DNA of 34,926 nt from contig CAIMEE010000562.1 in NCBI GenBank assembly GCA_903839865.1, positions 1 through 34,926 on the forward strand, read 5' to 3'. The position numbers and the translations under genes were made by a program. The stretch comes from Enhydrobacter aerosaccus (GTDB taxonomy: Bacteria > Pseudomonadota > Alphaproteobacteria > Reyranellales > Reyranellaceae). Below, piece after piece: positions 34,258-34,926 of this stretch (positions within the stretch are counted from its first letter, which is position 1; each line of letters starts with the position of its first letter). The notes under the pieces were generated by a model. It was not told where the DNA came from and ran no database searches. It was given only the letters and a program-made list of their open reading frames with translations.

Positions 34258-34863
34258 CTAAGGCTCGGTCTTCGCGAAGGCCGGCAACTCGGCGAGACGC
34301 TTCGTCATCGCGCGCAGGCGCGGCATCTCGGCTTCAGTGTCGACGCCGAGGCCTACGCGCGCGAGCCGCTCGGCGATGAAGGCCGTGACGTCGGCGGGCG
34401 TCAGCCGGCCCAGCAGCAGGAACTGATCGGGCGCGGCCATCGCATCGACGGCCTTGAGCGCATTCTTCATGCGCATCGTGCACTCGTTGATCCACGGCAG
34501 ATGGACCTTCTCCGGCGGATGATGGTTGCGCTCATAGGCGGCATGGAGGCCCTTGTCGCAGGCGCCCATCATCAACGAGGCGAGCCGCTGCACCGCCCGC
34601 CGGTCGGCGCCCGAGGCCGGCATCAGCGCGCGCTCGCGGCCATACACCTCGTCGAGATGGTCGACGATCGCGGCGCTGTCGAGCAGCGCCTCGCCGTCGT
34701 CGAGAATCAACGCGGGGATGCGGCCCAGCGGATTGGAGACCTTCACCTCTTCCCAGTTGGCGAAGCCCGTGAGATCGCGCGTTTCGTACGGCATGCCGTA
34801 ATGCTGAAGCGTGATCGCGACACGGCGGGTGTAGGGCGAGCGGTTCACTCCGATCAGAATCAT
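34258..34863 (-). CDS. Glutathione S-transferase family protein
   Basis: 201 residues. Thioredoxin-like N-terminal domain: MILIGVNRSPYTRRVAITL with Ser9 as the likely glutathione-activating residue, NPLGRIPALILDDG with the cis-proline, and LLDSAAIVDHLDE, the standard SAIxxYL-type motif. The C-terminal helical domain contains LTPADVTAFIAERL. It conjugates glutathione to electrophiles or acts as an isomerase; a ring-degradation isomerase such as maleylacetoacetate isomerase is not excluded, but its typical motifs are not seen. It is convergent with the DmdC-type gene. A 22-bp inverted repeat sits 18 nt upstream of the start. Confidence 0.88.
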   Translation of the reverse strand: MILIGVNRSPYTRRVAITLQHYGMPYETRDLTGFANWEEVKVSNPLGRIPALILDDGEALLDSAAIVDHLDEVYGRERALMPASGADRRAVQRLASLMMGACDKGLHAAYERNHHPPEKVHLPWINECTMRMKNALKAVDAMAAPDQFLLLGRLTPADVTAFIAERLARVGLGVDTEAEMPRLRAMTKRLAELPAFAKTEP

Positions 34864-34880
34864 GCGGGTTCCATTGGCTT

Positions 34881-34902
34881 TTATGGTCAGTAACGACCGT
34901 AA
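34881..34902. promoter_or_regulatory. 22-bp inverted repeat upstream of the GST gene, possible TetR-type operator
   Basis: Arms TTATGGTC and GACCGTAA with a 6-nt centre AGTAAC; seven of eight arm pairs match. Its position 18 nt before the GST start suggests an operator for that gene or for a divergent gene beyond the right edge. The regulator is not in the window. Confidence 0.4.
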
Positions 34903-34926
34903 TAGGTATTCCCGCGCGACACGCCC

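Overview
The window looks like a chromosomal stretch of a high-GC alphaproteobacterium. The evidence is strong G/C third-position bias, dense ATGA/TAATG gene overlaps, an orphan TctC-type binding protein, many CaiB, acyl-CoA and SDR genes, and three copies of a palindromic element beginning CCTCATCCTGAGGAGC that I associate with Rhizobiales and related orders. A Reyranella- or Bradyrhizobium-like host is a guess. I saw no rRNA, tRNA, CRISPR array, transposase or phage gene.

Layout. (1) 1-2150 (+): the tail of a PP2C-type phosphatase overlapping a YegI-like membrane Ser/Thr kinase. (2) 2151-4201 (-): a DECR1-like SDR and a CaiB/BaiF CoA-transferase. (3) 4276-7366 (+): dienelactone hydrolase, a maleylacetate-reductase-like enzyme and a CmcJ/NvfI-type oxygenase, with two palindromic repeats between them. 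(4) 7573-9964: a less GC-rich islet with a secreted alpha/beta hydrolase and a GT87 membrane glycosyltransferase, convergent. (5) 10230-20333 (-): a tightly packed nine-gene catabolic operon. In transcription order it holds an SDR, acyl-CoA carboxylase beta, two acyl-CoA dehydrogenases (the second frameshifted), a hydratase, carboxylase alpha with biotin carrier, a TctC binding protein, an HSDL2-like SDR and a nucleophile-less alpha/beta-hydrolase-fold protein. Content and order resemble the atuB-C-D-E-F-G cluster for acyclic terpenes. (6) 20444-22545: a stand-alone SCP2 protein, a CGNR regulator divergent from a VOC protein, and an HxlR regulator divergent from a small protein. (7) 22556-27260 (-): GNAT, FadD-like ligase, lipoprotein, gamma-glutamyltransferase family. 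(8) 27330-31915: a DUF2272 lipoprotein facing a four-gene operon (gamma-carbonic-anhydrase-like, two-domain VOC, second DUF2272 lipoprotein, GMC oxidoreductase). (9) 31970-34863: a LiuR-like MerR regulator, a DmdC-type acyl-CoA dehydrogenase and a convergent GST.

The main unifying observation is a shared operator. A near-perfect 22-bp palindrome with core GTTTACGTAAA(C) lies between the nine-gene operon and the SCP2 gene, and again (with a second half-size copy) between the MerR gene and the gamma-CA/VOC/DUF2272/GMC operon. This suggests that the MerR protein controls both loci, including its own gene, as one acyl-CoA catabolic regulon. The HSDL2-like SDR and the SCP2 protein look like the two halves of animal HSDL2 encoded separately in that regulon. 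The true substrate (leucine-derived, terpenoid or another branched acid) cannot be read from sequence alone.
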